The notes beneath the pieces are model-generated. The model saw nothing but the letters and a program-made list of their open reading frames with translations, did no database searches and had not been told where the DNA came from. This document shows, piece by piece, positions 52,525-61,418 of a stretch of DNA of 64,000 bases (within the stretch, counting starts at the first letter, position 1; every line of letters begins with the position of its first letter). The stretch lies in contig NZ_JADPQF010000008.1 in the NCBI RefSeq assembly GCF_015687155.1, positions 1-64,000 on the forward strand. The letters are read 5' to 3'. Source of the stretch: Aliikangiella sp. G2MR2-5 (GTDB taxonomy: Bacteria; Pseudomonadota; Gammaproteobacteria; Enterobacterales; Kangiellaceae). The position numbers and the translations under genes are program-made.

Positions 52525-53382
52525 CTAGACTTTTCCCTGCCAAATCTTATATGAAATATTATTCTTATCAGAGTTTTTTACAGAATACATAAGGTCATCA
52601 GCGATTTTTATTACTTCTTTTATATCATCAGGCATAACTTCGAAAGTTACCAGGCCAACACTAAAGGTGACAGGCCACTTGCAATAAGTCATCCGCTTTT
52701 CAAGTTGTTGACTTGCTTTCTTAAAGGCGGCTTTTGCTTCTTCTTGTCCGGTTTCTGGCAACAGGCAGGCGAACTCGTCACCGCCTAACCTGGCAATAGT
52801 GTCAGTTGCTCTTAACGAATCTTTCAAACAGGCTGCAACTTCAATCAGCAATTGATCCCCGACAGGATGACCATGGGAATCGTTGATAGCCTTAAAATCA
52901 TCGATATCGATATAGGCCAGAGAAAATATATGCTCGTATCTGGATGAGCGTACTAACTCATTCGCCAGCTCGATATAAAACCCTCTGGAATTATATACGT
53001 TTGTAAGAGAGTCGGTATCTGCTGCTATAGACTCGACCCGATGAACATTCCTGAAATTGGTGATTAGTATTGCCAGAATAGAGAAGCTGACGGCACAGGA
53101 AAGACCATAGTAAAATAAAGCTATAGCATCAATCCTTTCCTGATATGCGTAAATTAAAAGCAGTATAAGGGTCGAGAATAAAGCTAATGCTACTCCTGCT
53201 TTGCTAGAGCCATACCAGCTGGCAATAGTAATAGGAAAAATATAGAAAACCTCCAAAAACAAGTCTTTACCGAATAAGACTGTAAGGATTGCCAGAGAGA
53301 AAAGCATCAGTAAGCATAGCCACCAAACATATTTATTGGAGCGTTTATCTAAAATACTTAATATAGTCCTCAGCCTTTCCAA
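52525..53382 (-). CDS. Membrane diguanylate cyclase (GGDEF)
   Basis: A 285-aa protein starting with TTG (GGAG five bases before it). Four or five short hydrophobic segments (about residues 18-110) precede a GGDEF domain with an intact active site, IARLGGDEFACLLP (about 197-210). The product-inhibition I-site RxxD (RATD) lies five residues upstream of GGDEF. It makes c-di-GMP from GTP and should promote attachment or biofilm. No effector is adjacent. Confidence 0.92.
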   Translation of the reverse strand: MERLRTILSILDKRSNKYVWWLCLLMLFSLAILTVLFGKDLFLEVFYIFPITIASWYGSSKAGVALALFSTLILLLIYAYQERIDAIALFYYGLSCAVSFSILAILITNFRNVHRVESIAADTDSLTNVYNSRGFYIELANELVRSSRYEHIFSLAYIDIDDFKAINDSHGHPVGDQLLIEVAACLKDSLRATDTIARLGGDEFACLLPETGQEEAKAAFKKASQQLEKRMTYCKWPVTFSVGLVTFEVMPDDIKEVIKIADDLMYSVKNSDKNNISYKIWQGKV

Positions 53383-53805
53383 TCCAGCTCCACTTTAACG
53401 TTTGCCATAAGCTTGAGTGACTTAGTATAGCTTACCTCATCTGTTTCGATAGAAGTGTCCGTTATCAACCATTAATGAGTGTTTTTGTATTTTAGTGGGT
53501 GATAGGTTTATAGAGGTTGTAGGTGAATGCCATGCAGCTAAAGAACAGCACTTTGCATAGAGTGTAGATTTAGAGGTTAAAACGTACGGTTTAAGTGTTG
53601 AAACAGTACTCGTGTTAAAAAATGAATTAAAGTCAATATGTTATGTTGTTCCGATCCGGAGTTCTTGCATCCATTAACCTGTCGGGCTATATAAGTGTCT
53701 GCCAAACAGACTAATCAGGAGAAAAATAGCAATCTCGATATGAGGTGATTTTGAGCTGGCTTACTTGTATCATTCTGCCATATCTCAAAATGCAGTACTT
53801 TGTTA
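53383..53805. other. 423-bp non-coding gap
   Basis: This is the divergent gap between the diguanylate cyclase and endonuclease genes. No reading frame, clear promoter or terminator was identified. The sequence AATCAGGAGAAAAATAGC near 53710 looks like a ribosome site but leads to no open frame. Confidence 0.4.
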
Positions 53806-54624
53806 ATGAATCGATACCTTCTTATACTTGCCTCAATCGTCATCATTAGTTTTTCCAAATCACCGAAAGCTTCAACTCCTTCCAAGAGCCATCAGCTCTC
53901 TTCTACAAGCCATCAGCTCTCTTCTACAAGCCATCAGCTGTTATCGACAAGCCTAAACGCCAAAGTGAATTCCCGTGATGTAATCACATTCAGAAAAGCG
54001 AAAAGTATTCTGAAGGACCTCTATAAGGAATCTCCCGAGACTTTCTACTGTGGGTGCGAAATCAACTGGGACGGCAAGAAACTAGTTCCTGACTGGAACT
54101 CTTGTGGTTTCACTCCCCGCAAACAAGAAAGAAGGGCGTCACGCATTGAATGGGAGCATGTTGTCCCTGCCTGGGAGTTTGGTCATCAGCTTCAGTGTTG
54201 GCAAAATGGCGGTCGAAAAAACTGTAGTAAGGTCAATGCAAAGTTCAGAGAAATGGAAGGCGATTTATTTAACCTGGTACCAGCGGTCGGTGAGGTTAAC
54301 GGTGACCGCTCGAACTATCGATTTGGGATGATTGAAGGTGAACCCAGAGTTTATGGCAGGTGTGACGCCGAAGTAGATTTTAAAGCACGTGTGTTTGAAC
54401 CTAAGGAAGATATTCGAGGGGATATCGCGAGAACTTATTTTTACTTTGAAGAAAAGTACGGTCTCAAAATTAGCCGCAAACAAAAGCAATTATTTGCTGC
54501 CTGGGAGAGAAGTGATCCGGTAAGCAAAAAAGAGTGTCTGGTTGCAGAATTAAAGTCTGCTGCTCAGGGAAAAATAAACGAGTTTTTGGAAAAGAAATGT
54601 AAGGCTTTCGCTAAAAAGCTATAA
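53806..54624 (+). CDS. endA: Secreted endonuclease I (EndA/Vvn-like)
   Basis: 272 aa from ATG 53806 with a signal peptide (YLLILASIVIISFSKSPKAS). A linker of three SHQLSST-type repeats follows, then the endonuclease I domain: FYCGCEINWDGKKL, the His-Me finger RIEWEHVVPAWEFG (catalytic His about residue 124), DLFNLVPAVGEVNGDRSNYR and several cysteines. It cuts DNA non-specifically in the periplasm or outside the cell. Together with the LigE ligase at 9808-10659, the organism processes extracellular DNA in both directions. Confidence 0.93.
   Translation: MNRYLLILASIVIISFSKSPKASTPSKSHQLSSTSHQLSSTSHQLLSTSLNAKVNSRDVITFRKAKSILKDLYKESPETFYCGCEINWDGKKLVPDWNSCGFTPRKQERRASRIEWEHVVPAWEFGHQLQCWQNGGRKNCSKVNAKFREMEGDLFNLVPAVGEVNGDRSNYRFGMIEGEPRVYGRCDAEVDFKARVFEPKEDIRGDIARTYFYFEEKYGLKISRKQKQLFAAWERSDPVSKKECLVAELKSAAQGKINEFLEKKCKAFAKKL
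53887..53949 (+). repeat. 21-bp tandem repeat x3 in endA
   Basis: Two identical 21-bp units (53887-53907 and 53908-53928, each starting AGCCATCAGCTCTC) and a third with four changes (53929-53949) encode SHQLSST, SHQLSST and SHQLLST. The repeat is in frame and lengthens the linker after the signal peptide. Confidence 0.9.
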
Positions 54625-54696
54625 AGCGATGAAACTAGCTCTCTGTAGTCAAAAGCATAGTAAAAAGGTAGTTAAATAGATCAAAAGGAGGAGTGT

Positions 54697-54987
54697 TTGA
54701 TATATAATCAGGCTACCTCTTCCCAATCAACAATTATCCATCGGCGGCATTCTCGGAAAATAGAGGGATGTTCGTCTACATGTGATCTTGTTTCAGAGAT
54801 AGTCGAGAAATCAAGGATAGTCGAAACATCAGTAAGTATTGAGAATAAAGTTGTTCGGTTTAAGTATCAGGTAAAGGCTCAATCTGCTAAAAAATTACAC
54901 ACTAACCAGGAAGTAAATATAGTCTCGGTACGTGGCTATTGTGGCGCAGACTTACTTGCATCATTCAACCATATCTCGCTATCCTAA
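54697..54987 (+). CDS. Small hypothetical protein
   Basis: A 96-aa frame that begins with TTG but has an almost perfect Shine-Dalgarno, AAAAGGAGGAGTG, just upstream. No family was recognised. The C-terminal half (HTNQEVNIVSVRGYCGADLL) looks like a small beta domain, and residues about 33-45 come from an 18-bp tandem duplication (54796-54831). It lies 72 bp after endA on the same strand. Confidence 0.45.
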   Translation: MIYNQATSSQSTIIHRRHSRKIEGCSSTCDLVSEIVEKSRIVETSVSIENKVVRFKYQVKAQSAKKLHTNQEVNIVSVRGYCGADLLASFNHISLS

Positions 54988-55125
54988 TCTTCCTGCATCA
55001 GCCTGGTGACTTGCAGAGCCTCCTGTTTTTCTTAGGAGCGTCCTGTTGGATAATGCATATGTTTTTAATATTTTTTCAATATTCTGGAAATGCTTTGGCT
55101 TTTTCTTTGTAAGGACAATATCGTA

Positions 55126-56223
55126 ATGAAATTTGATATTTGTATTGCTGGTGCAGGTGTTATAGGCCTGGCGATTGCGCAAGAACTGGCGACGCAAAAA
55201 AAGACTGTTTTACTACTAGAACGAAATTCCTCCTTTGGTCAGGAAGTTAGTAGTCGTAACAGTGAAGTGATTCATGCTGGAATTTACTACCCGGAAGATG
55301 CGTTGAAAACAACGCTATGTATTGAAGGCAGAAGGCGACTTTATTCATTTTGTGAGCAATACCGCGTCCCTTATCGAAAACTGGGAAAGCTCATTGTTTG
55401 TTCCGATAGTCAAGACATAGCACAGCTTGAGTCGATTTATCACAATGCAGTAAATAATGGCGTCGAAGAAGTTCATTTGGTTGATTCTGATTACTGTAAA
55501 AAGCATGAGCCGGCAATTAAAGCCTGTATGGCGATTAGCTCTCCGCAAACAGGCATTATCGACAGTCACTCTTATATGCTTACGTTACTTGGTCTGGCAC
55601 AAAATCAAGGCGTAGATTATGTTGCGAATACTTTGGTTGAAAGAGTAGCGTGTACTGAAAATGGCTTGAATGTTCATTGTAAAGACAGGCTATCCGCTGA
55701 GACTATGACGATCTCTTGTGGCATTTTTATTAATGCGGCAGGCTTAAATGCAGTTGAGTTGGCCAAAAATATAGAAGGTATCGACCCGTTGTCGCTACCT
55801 CAATATTATTATGCAAAGGGCCATTACTTTCGATTGCAAGGGAAATCCCCTTTTAGTCACTTGATTTATCCCCTCACTGAAAAAAAGATTCAGGGGTTGG
55901 GGGTGCATGCAACGCTTGACCTGGCAGGTCAGGTTAAATTTGGTCCTGATGTTGAATATATTCAGCAAGTTGATTATCAATTCAATAGTTTGGCTGAGGC
56001 ACGTTTTAAGAAAGCTATAGCAGCCTATTACCCTGAAATCGAACAACGGACTATCTCATCTGATTATGTTGGGGTGCGCCCTAAATTACAGGGCCCCAAT
56101 GATTCCTTCAAAGATTTTTATATTGAAAGAACAGATGCTGTTATCAACCTTTTTGGTATTGAGTCTCCAGGATTGACTGCGTCATTAGAGATTGCAAAAT
56201 ATGTAAGGAATCTGATTGGTTAA
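55126..56223 (+). CDS. FAD-dependent oxidoreductase, L-2-hydroxyglutarate oxidase-like
   Basis: 365 aa from ATG 55126 (AAGGAC upstream). A DAO-type fold has an N-terminal dinucleotide motif DICIAGAGVIGLAIAQEL (about residues 3-20), SSRNSEVIHAGIYYPEDALK (about 47-66) and a C-terminal DYVGVRPKLQGPN. These match the LhgO/L2HGDH family, which oxidises L-2-hydroxyglutarate and feeds electrons to the quinone pool. Other substrates are possible for this family. It is monocistronic. Confidence 0.85.
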   Translation: MKFDICIAGAGVIGLAIAQELATQKKTVLLLERNSSFGQEVSSRNSEVIHAGIYYPEDALKTTLCIEGRRRLYSFCEQYRVPYRKLGKLIVCSDSQDIAQLESIYHNAVNNGVEEVHLVDSDYCKKHEPAIKACMAISSPQTGIIDSHSYMLTLLGLAQNQGVDYVANTLVERVACTENGLNVHCKDRLSAETMTISCGIFINAAGLNAVELAKNIEGIDPLSLPQYYYAKGHYFRLQGKSPFSHLIYPLTEKKIQGLGVHATLDLAGQVKFGPDVEYIQQVDYQFNSLAEARFKKAIAAYYPEIEQRTISSDYVGVRPKLQGPNDSFKDFYIERTDAVINLFGIESPGLTASLEIAKYVRNLIG

Positions 56224-56706
56224 AGGTTATTTATAACCAGTCAGCACCTATATAAATTAACCTGTATTAAGTGAAACTGATCGAACAATATAAGTCAGGT
56301 TCAATTAACTAAAGTGGATTAAAATAATTAGAGTAAAGTAAGTAAAGAGAGTAAAGCTAAAAGTTTACACTGCCAATCCGCTTGATCTAATTCTTCAGTA
56401 AAAGCAGTTGTCTGAGTAATTCTATAGAAAATTAAATTGGCTAGCCGCAGTGCTGCCGAGCAAAAAGGTCAGATCACTTGTTAGGTTTAAGTTCTAAGAA
56501 AATATTATGTCTTCTAAAAAAGCAACATTCTTATCCTTATGTATAAATGTTGTGATTTTTCTCGATAAAGGCATCTAAAATTAAAAGACAATTTTAGGGA
56601 TCTATTATGGCCCGGCTTCGCCTGAGAAGATGGCTATGCCGTGGCAGTCTTCCCCTTCGGGCTCGCCAAGGCGAAGTTCCCCAGGCATTGCCTGGGGAAC
56701 GAAGAC
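56224..56706. other. Non-coding gap downstream of ssrA with nested hairpins
   Basis: The 14-bp palindrome GGTTAT-TT-ATAACC (56225-56238) follows the LhgO-like stop. The half next to ssrA (about 56600-56706) is GC-rich, unlike its surroundings, and folds into several stems, described at 56645-56708. No reading frame and no integrase were found. Confidence 0.5.
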
Positions 56707-56708
56707 TG
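56645..56708 (-). terminator. Nested inverted repeats at the 3' end of ssrA
   Basis: The outer arms CAGTCTTC (56645-56652) and GAAGACTG (56701-56708) enclose GTTCCCCAGGCA / TGCCTGGGGAAC (56676-56687 and 56689-56700). The structure starts inside the tmRNA CCA end and may serve as processing or termination signal, although no T-tract follows. Its GC-rich character makes a repeat element equally likely. Confidence 0.5.
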
Positions 56709-57053
56709 GTGGAGGCGGCGGGGATCGAACCCGCGTCCGAAAATCCTCTGCTCTTGGTACTACATGCTTAGTTAGTCTATAAGTTAACCCAGAGCTTTTC
56801 CGACTAACAGGAGGCTATGGGCGAGTTTGCTTAAGTTTAACGCTTGGGGGGCAAACACCCTTACACGCGAGTCTCCGTATATGACTGTTATTTCCCTACC
56901 GGTGACGCTCAGGAGTAACAGTTAGCCTTAAGCGGCTAAAGCGTAGTTGTCGTCGTTTGCAACTATATTGTTCAGCTAGTGGGTACGAGGTTCGCTGACA
57001 CCTCGGCATGCACCTTGAGTTTTGTAATCTCCGTCGAAGCCAATGTCGCCCCC
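56707..57053 (-). ncRNA. ssrA: tmRNA (SsrA)
   Basis: A 347-nt transfer-messenger RNA on the minus strand. The 5' end GGGGGCGACATTGGCTTCG and the 3' T-arm/acceptor GGTTCGATCCCCGCCGCC, followed by TCCACCA, form the tRNA-like part. The tag frame at 56960-56931 reads ANDDNYALAA and is followed by TAA (56930-56928). It rescues stalled ribosomes with SmpB and tags the product for proteolysis. The gene for SmpB is not adjacent. Confidence 0.97.
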
Positions 57054-57185
57054 ATAAAGAGTTACTGGTTCTCAGTGTGTCTATTTATTACTCGAAACAG
57101 AAGTTAAATTATGCCACACTTAGTGGCGCTAACAAACGAATATAACAATAAATATATGAATTAACTGGTGAATTTCAAGGGCCCG

Positions 57186-57965
57186 ATGGAAGATAACACA
57201 CATATTTGTTGTCAATCTGTACAAATAACCGACGTTGGCTGTGTCAGAGAGCTAAACGAAGACTCGTTATACTCTGGCGATGGACTTTGGTTGGTCGCCG
57301 ATGGTATGGGAGGACATGCCTGTGGGGAGGTTGCCAGCCAGCTGGCAGCAGAGACGATATCGAGCGAATTCCTGCAAGCGGGCGACCTCAGTCAAGCCAT
57401 TCAAAAAGCACACAAACAGATAATCAAAGCCGGTGAAGAAGGTCAGGGCCAGTCCGGGATGGGAACTACCGTGGTAGCGCTTGCTGCCAACGCCAAAAGT
57501 TACCAAATTGCCTGGGTCGGTGATAGTCGTGCCTATCTCTGGGATCACAAAAAAAAGTCGTTGAGTCAGTTAACCGAAGACCATTCACTGATTGTGCGCT
57601 TGATCAACTCAGGGTTAATCTCTGCGGAGGAGGCAAAATCTCACCCTCAGCGTCATATGATTACCCAGTGTCTGGGTTCCGTTGAAATAGGGGACGTGAA
57701 GGTGGATACACTGGAAGCACAGTGGCTTCCCGGACAAAGCATTTTACTGTGTAGTGATGGATTAAGTGATGATGTTTCTGAGGCCGAAATCAGTAAGGTA
57801 TTGGGGAACTCGGATTCGGTAGAACAAAAAATGGTCCAACTGGTCGAGCTAGCCAAAGCGGCCGGTGGTAAAGATAATATTAGTGCCATATTGGTAGAGT
57901 CCCCCATTCAATTCGAACCCGGATTATGGGAAAAAATTAAAGCTTTATTTAGCAAATACAAATAA
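57186..57965 (+). CDS. PP2C-family Ser/Thr protein phosphatase
   Basis: 259 aa from ATG 57186 (CAAGGG upstream); a GTG six codons earlier has no ribosome site. The PP2C metal and catalytic motifs are complete: VRELNEDSLY, VADGMGGHACGEVAS, GMGTTVVAL, AWVGDSRAYL, LTEDHS, LCSDGLSDDV and KDNISAILV. It should reverse phosphorylation by the kinase encoded three genes on. It is the first gene of a phosphosignalling operon with FHA, kinase and membrane protein genes. Confidence 0.93.
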   Translation: MEDNTHICCQSVQITDVGCVRELNEDSLYSGDGLWLVADGMGGHACGEVASQLAAETISSEFLQAGDLSQAIQKAHKQIIKAGEEGQGQSGMGTTVVALAANAKSYQIAWVGDSRAYLWDHKKKSLSQLTEDHSLIVRLINSGLISAEEAKSHPQRHMITQCLGSVEIGDVKVDTLEAQWLPGQSILLCSDGLSDDVSEAEISKVLGNSDSVEQKMVQLVELAKAAGGKDNISAILVESPIQFEPGLWEKIKALFSKYK

Positions 57966-57986
57966 CTGTTAATACAGGGGTAGTTA

Positions 57987-58502
57987 ATGAACAATAAGAC
58001 TGAGAAGGACACGTCTACAGGACCTCAGGGAACGCAGGTATTTAACGTTGACTCAGTGAATGAGATGATCGCCGCAGAGATTGCCGAAAGTCAGTCGCCA
58101 GATGCTACAACGCCTGCGTTAATTGGCGTGAGCACCAATGTATCAGGATTAAAGTACATCCTGAACAAAGATAAAATGGAAGTGGGACGCCGTCCCAATA
58201 GTGATATTGTATTAGACGACACCAGTGTTTCTTCGATGCATGCACATATCATTAAAAGTGGTGACAACTGGAAAGTGCTTAACTTGTTATCGTCGAATGG
58301 AACTTTTGTAAATGGTGAAAAGGTCGCGGAGCAAGTGATTACTCCTGGAGATAGGGTCGCGTTTGCTGGTGTCGAGTTTGTATTTGCGATGGTGGATGAT
58401 CATATGCCGGTGGCGAAAGCTGCTAACAGCAACCTACCGTTGATTGTGGTCGGTGTTGCATTGGCGGCTGCACTGGGCGGCGTTTTGTATTATCTCATGT
58501 GA
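57987..58502 (+). CDS. FHA domain membrane protein
   Basis: A 171-aa protein. An FHA domain (about residues 47-137) has the phosphothreonine-binding residues in VGRRPNSDIVLDDTSVSSMH and SSNGTFVNGEKV. A C-terminal membrane helix (LPLIVVGVALAAALGGVLYY) anchors it with the FHA domain in the cytoplasm. The N-terminus is rich in Thr/Ser (KDTSTGPQGTQVF), a possible substrate segment for the kinase. It lies between the phosphatase and kinase genes. Confidence 0.9.
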   Translation: MNNKTEKDTSTGPQGTQVFNVDSVNEMIAAEIAESQSPDATTPALIGVSTNVSGLKYILNKDKMEVGRRPNSDIVLDDTSVSSMHAHIIKSGDNWKVLNLLSSNGTFVNGEKVAEQVITPGDRVAFAGVEFVFAMVDDHMPVAKAANSNLPLIVVGVALAAALGGVLYYLM

Positions 58503-58594
58503 TATTTTTCATCCTGGTTTTTAAACTGAAATAGCCGTTGCATAGATATTTTAGAATACAAAGGTTATTGATTTTCAGTTGGTAGTTATTCTGA

Positions 58595-60328
58595 ATGAGT
58601 CGAGACGAAAGTGACAGGCGGCAGGCGCCACCAAAACAGTTAGGTCGATATCGCATTGTTAGTGAAGTCGGGCGAGGTGCGACTGCGTTTGTTTACAAAG
58701 CCTACGACCCTCAACTGGATCGATTCCTGGCGCTGAAAGTTCTCAGGCCTGAGTTGGCTGACGATAAAACCTATCGTACCGCATTTATTAAAGAAGCACG
58801 TCTTGCGGCTCAACTTACCCATCCCGGCATCGTAACCATTTTTGATGTTGATATCACCGATAACAAGCCCTACATTGCAATGGAGCTACTCGAAGGAGCG
58901 ACTCTAGAACAGATTTTGCAGGCTCAGGGTAAACTTAACCTGAAAACCGTACTGGCAATGTGTCAACAGCTCTCACGTTCGCTGAATTATGCACATAAAC
59001 AAGGTGTGGTGCATCGTGATATAAAGCCTGGAAATATTGTTGTTCTAAAAGATAAGAAGACCGTAAAAGTCACTGATTTTGGTATTGCCCAGCTTGATGA
59101 TAACGTGAGTCATTCTGGTAAGCGGAGTGATAAGGTATTAGGGACGCCAGAATACATGGCCCCGGAACAGGTTCTGGGTAAGCCGATGGATAATCGCTCC
59201 GATCTTTATGCTCTCGGCGTTGTGATGTTCCGAATGCTAATGGCTGTACCGCCTTTTAGAAATGATGATCTGGGAACCTTATTTAAAGACATTGTTAAAA
59301 GGCGTCCACCGGAAATTCAAATTGAAGAAGAAAAGGTTCGAGATGATGTTCAGGACCTTATTCGAAAATTACTCCAGAAAAGTCCTGACAAACGTTTTCA
59401 GTCCGCGGCTAATGTCACCGCTGAATTAAGTAAAATTCAAGCTAAGCTTGGTACCGTTAAACCGAAAAAAAGAAAGAGTTTTGTATCTCTCAGGCTGCGC
59501 TGGACTGCGACCATGGCGGGCGTGGTATTTCTTTCAATGTGTATCAGTCTGGCAATCGTATATTTTGTACAGTATCGCTCTCTTTCCGGAATTACTTTTG
59601 ACTATGGACGCTCGATTGCACGAATGCTCGCATTCGAAAGCGCTGAGCCTATGTTGCTCGATGATTCTGTTGGATTGAATGCCATCATTCAGGAATCGAG
59701 CAAGAACGAACAGTTAACCAGCGTGTTTGTAATGAACACCGATAACCAGATTGTTGCTTCGACTGATGAATCGATGCTCGGTAAAAACTTTGCTCCACCG
59801 GCAGAAAGAGAGCTGGAGCAGGCGATTGAAAGCACACGTATTTATCAGCGAGAACTGGAAAATGGAAAAGTCCTGTTCGATATTGAAATGCCGATTGTCT
59901 ATTCCTCTGCGGAGCTGGGCTCTCTCTATGTGACCTTCAATGCCGAATCAATGTTTTTAGCATCTAAAACAACGCTTATAACCATGTTAGTTGTCATGAT
60001 GATTACCTTAATGGTGGTCTTTTTGATTACTCTTGGTCTTGCGCGAAGGACTTCGAAAGATTTTCAACGTATCACTCAGGCGATTAATAAGCTGGTTGGC
60101 GGAAGGTATGATGCCCGTTTGATTTCTGAACGTAATGATGAGTCAGGACAACTATTTATGACTTTTAACCGGCTGGCTGAATCAATTGAGAACAAGCTGG
60201 AAAAAGCTGATTCTGCTAATCAATCGGCCAAACTAGGAAAAATAAAAAAGTCACAAAACAAATTGCCGGATACTTCAAAGTCGTCTGTTGATCTGGAAGA
60301 AACCATTGAGCTGAATATAGAGAACTAA
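58595..60328 (+). CDS. Receptor Ser/Thr protein kinase with HAMP domain
   Basis: A 577-aa protein. The N-terminal Hanks-type kinase domain (about residues 17-280) has all key motifs: GRGATAFVYKAYD, the Lys in LALKVL, HRDIKPGN, DFGIAQ and APEQVLG. A membrane helix (about 304-327) and an extracytoplasmic sensor segment follow, then a second helix (about 462-485), a HAMP domain (RITQAINKLVGGRYDARLIS) and a Thr/Ser-rich tail. A bacterial eukaryotic-like kinase with a chemoreceptor-type HAMP after the kinase domain is uncommon. It is paired with PP2C and FHA proteins. Confidence 0.92.
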   Translation: MSRDESDRRQAPPKQLGRYRIVSEVGRGATAFVYKAYDPQLDRFLALKVLRPELADDKTYRTAFIKEARLAAQLTHPGIVTIFDVDITDNKPYIAMELLEGATLEQILQAQGKLNLKTVLAMCQQLSRSLNYAHKQGVVHRDIKPGNIVVLKDKKTVKVTDFGIAQLDDNVSHSGKRSDKVLGTPEYMAPEQVLGKPMDNRSDLYALGVVMFRMLMAVPPFRNDDLGTLFKDIVKRRPPEIQIEEEKVRDDVQDLIRKLLQKSPDKRFQSAANVTAELSKIQAKLGTVKPKKRKSFVSLRLRWTATMAGVVFLSMCISLAIVYFVQYRSLSGITFDYGRSIARMLAFESAEPMLLDDSVGLNAIIQESSKNEQLTSVFVMNTDNQIVASTDESMLGKNFAPPAERELEQAIESTRIYQRELENGKVLFDIEMPIVYSSAELGSLYVTFNAESMFLASKTTLITMLVVMMITLMVVFLITLGLARRTSKDFQRITQAINKLVGGRYDARLISERNDESGQLFMTFNRLAESIENKLEKADSANQSAKLGKIKKSQNKLPDTSKSSVDLEETIELNIEN

Positions 60329-60361
60329 ACAGAAATTAACGCTCGATTGAGGAGAGCGAAA

Positions 60362-61009
60362 ATGTCAGTTGTTGAACATCTTAACCCCATGCTTGCTGCG
60401 GTATTTATTACCGGAGCACTCACTATTTATAACCTGATATCCCTGATTCTGAAAGTTAGAAAGTTAAAACTTGTCAGTGCATTTTCTCGTCTGTTCAGTC
60501 TGTTTGTTTTCACTACGGTGACCGGGGCTCTTTCTATTATTTTGCTGGGAACGCAGGGATACAATGCACTCACCAGAGAGGAAAAAGTTGCACGAGTGAT
60601 TGTAACACCTGTTGGGCAACAGTCATTTCATGCAAGGCTAAGATTTAATGACGGTACCGAACAGGTTTTTTCGCTCTCCGGTGATGAGTTATTGATTGAT
60701 GCGCACATTTTAAAATGGAAAAGCTGGACCAATATTCTAGGTTTGCACACCGGTTACCGGCTGGACCGAATTGCTGGTCGCTATCGCGCAATCAATGATG
60801 AGAAAAGTAAGGAACGTTCTGTTTTTGCAATTCAAAATACTGACGGAAAAGGTATCGCACAATGGCGTGAAGATTTCTCCATGCTTTCTGCTCTGCTCGA
60901 TGTTGAGCATGGCTCAGCCAGCTTTGTTGCGGCAGATAAACAAACAGAGTATTCGTTAATGGTAACGACTGATGGTTTGTTGCTAAGACCTTTGACTCAG
61001 GATTTATAA
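60362..61009 (+). CDS. Membrane protein of the kinase operon, unknown function
   Basis: 215 aa from ATG 60362 (GAGGAG upstream); a TTG five codons earlier is less likely. Two N-terminal membrane helices (about residues 10-30 and 42-65) are followed by a soluble domain with FHARLRFNDGTEQVFSLSGD and LGLHTGYRLDRIAGRYRAIN. I recognise similar multihaem-free membrane proteins only as hypothetical. It is the last gene of the operon, 33 bp after the kinase. Confidence 0.7.
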   Translation: MSVVEHLNPMLAAVFITGALTIYNLISLILKVRKLKLVSAFSRLFSLFVFTTVTGALSIILLGTQGYNALTREEKVARVIVTPVGQQSFHARLRFNDGTEQVFSLSGDELLIDAHILKWKSWTNILGLHTGYRLDRIAGRYRAINDEKSKERSVFAIQNTDGKGIAQWREDFSMLSALLDVEHGSASFVAADKQTEYSLMVTTDGLLLRPLTQDL

Positions 61010-61418
61010 ATCTCAGCCAATAAGTTGTATTAATTTTTATTTAGTACGACATACTCAAGTTTTCTTATCTCTATCCTGACTTTACTAGAATCTTACCATT
61101 ATTAAGATGACAAGGAGTTTTCTATAGGGGACATCCTTGTTTAAATGAAAATTCACTACTTATATAAATGGTTTGCGGTCAAGTGATAATGTTGTTACCA
61201 CGCTTCAAAAACTAAACAAGACACCCTGATATTGACAATTTCCTATCAAAAGTACTGATTCATCGACTTTTCAGGATGAGTACTTTAAAAAGAAGTTTGA
61301 AGTTGGGATAAGAAACCTAAAAAGTAGAACTTTGAGAGTAAAGATAACTAGGTTCAAAAACTTCGGATAAGACGAACCCTGCTAAATCAGCACTAGTTCA
61401 AGTTTTGGTCTTGATTAA
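61010..61418. other. 409-bp non-coding gap, nothing recognised
   Basis: An AT-rich convergent gap between the kinase operon and the transposase. The only structure seen is a weak inverted repeat ACAAGGA / TCCTTGT (61110-61140). No reading frame was found. Confidence 0.4.

Noticed and set aside
56600-57053. Prophage or genomic island integrated at ssrA
   Set aside because: No integrase, no second copy of the ssrA 3' end and no phage genes are in the window. Only the odd hairpins remain as a hint.
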